NCBI GenBank assembly: GCA_018725345.1
Contig: QLUI01000022.1
Location: forward strand, 1-12,467
Length of the DNA stretch: 12,467 nucleotides
Origin: Bacillota bacterium
GTDB taxonomy: Bacteria; Bacillota; Dethiobacteria; Dethiobacterales; Dethiobacteraceae
Reading direction: 5' to 3'
In this document: positions 12,380 to 12,467 of the stretch, piece after piece
Position numbering within the stretch: position 1 is the first letter of the stretch
Layout: each line of letters begins with the position of its first letter
Position numbers and translations under genes: made by a program
The notes under the pieces: model-generated
The model's input: the letters and a program-made list of their open reading frames with translations, nothing else
Database searches by the model: none
What the model was told of the DNA's origin: nothing

Positions 12380-12467
12380 GAAAAATTCCCCTTGCGTTAA
12401 AATTTCTTGTTGAACAGCGTAGCGAGCCGCATTAAAAGTAAAGCCGCGAGCTTGCAACTTTCTCAGC
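12365..12467 (-). CDS. recX: Regulatory protein RecX, C-terminal fragment with altered end
   Basis: The last 33 codons of a gene entering from the right edge read LRKLQARGFTFNAARYAVQQ and then EILTQGEFFRADA, stop. The 'L.arGF.f..i..a..' pattern and the position upstream of rny fit RecX, the RecA modulator. The final residues RADA and the TGA stop come from the inserted MITE end. Without the insertion the frame would continue from the target site as GEFFANLDIMQ and stop at a TAA near 12210, inside the present rny promoter region. Function is probably kept, since only the extreme C-terminus changes. The call rests on a short fragment and gene order. Confidence 0.7.
   Translation of the reverse strand, partial: LRKLQARGFTFNAARYAVQQEILTQGEFFRADA

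Noticed and set aside
1..12467. CRISPR array, tRNA, rRNA, prophage or defence genes
   Set aside because: No regularly spaced repeats, no cloverleaf or rRNA-like sequence, and no integrase, nuclease-defence or phage structural frames were seen.

Overview
The window looks like chromosome of an anaerobic, low-to-mid GC Firmicute, most likely of the Negativicutes (Sporomusa/Pelosinus/Veillonella side). The reasons are: the recX-rny-(unknown gene)-ymdB order, strong AGGAGG ribosome sites with frequent TTG and GTG starts, a rubredoxin-less rubrerythrin, a two-cluster ferredoxin, and small subunits of a Veillonella-type sodium-pump decarboxylase. The lineage is an inference; no rRNA or other marker is present. 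Almost everything reads on the minus strand; only yggT and the rubrerythrin gene read plus.

Right to left, in the direction of transcription: the 3' end of recX (12365-12467) has been hit by a 135-bp MITE-like element (12245-12379) that has 15-bp terminal inverted repeats and an exact 11-bp target duplication. Next comes a near-consensus promoter and a structured leader of about 190 nt that contains a terminator-like hairpin, ahead of rny (RNase Y, TTG start). rny ends in a perfect 28-bp hairpin. It is followed by an unrecognised 177-residue protein gene, ymdB (metallophosphoesterase), and a translationally coupled pair for an M19 membrane-type dipeptidase and a TrpH/YciV-like PHP phosphoesterase.

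The middle (about 4.5-6.9 kb) is worn. A two-[4Fe-4S] ferredoxin frame has lost its start, apparently to an insertion carrying two hairpins (IS200/IS605-like). It is followed by overlapping genes for an epsilon-like small decarboxylase subunit and a biotin carrier; the catalytic alpha and membrane beta subunits are not adjacent. A noncoding block with nested inverted repeats then precedes a vanW-family gene whose N-terminal part is missing. A small SGNH hydrolase gene follows.

The left part holds the plus-strand rubrerythrin and yggT genes, each with a promoter and terminator. A minus operon encodes a LysR regulator, a class-V aminotransferase/cysteine desulfurase (a pairing known from selenium-metabolism loci) and a small frameshifted frame. 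The window ends in the first 38 codons of a probable proA. A 65-bp dispersed repeat occurs twice, once in the proA leader and once between yggT and the rubrerythrin gene.

Most genes are ordinary housekeeping genes. The signals most worth a second look are the MITE in recX, the rny leader, the 65-bp repeat pair, the structured block at 5477-5610 and the interrupted ferredoxin. I found no defence system, CRISPR array, prophage or biosynthetic cluster.
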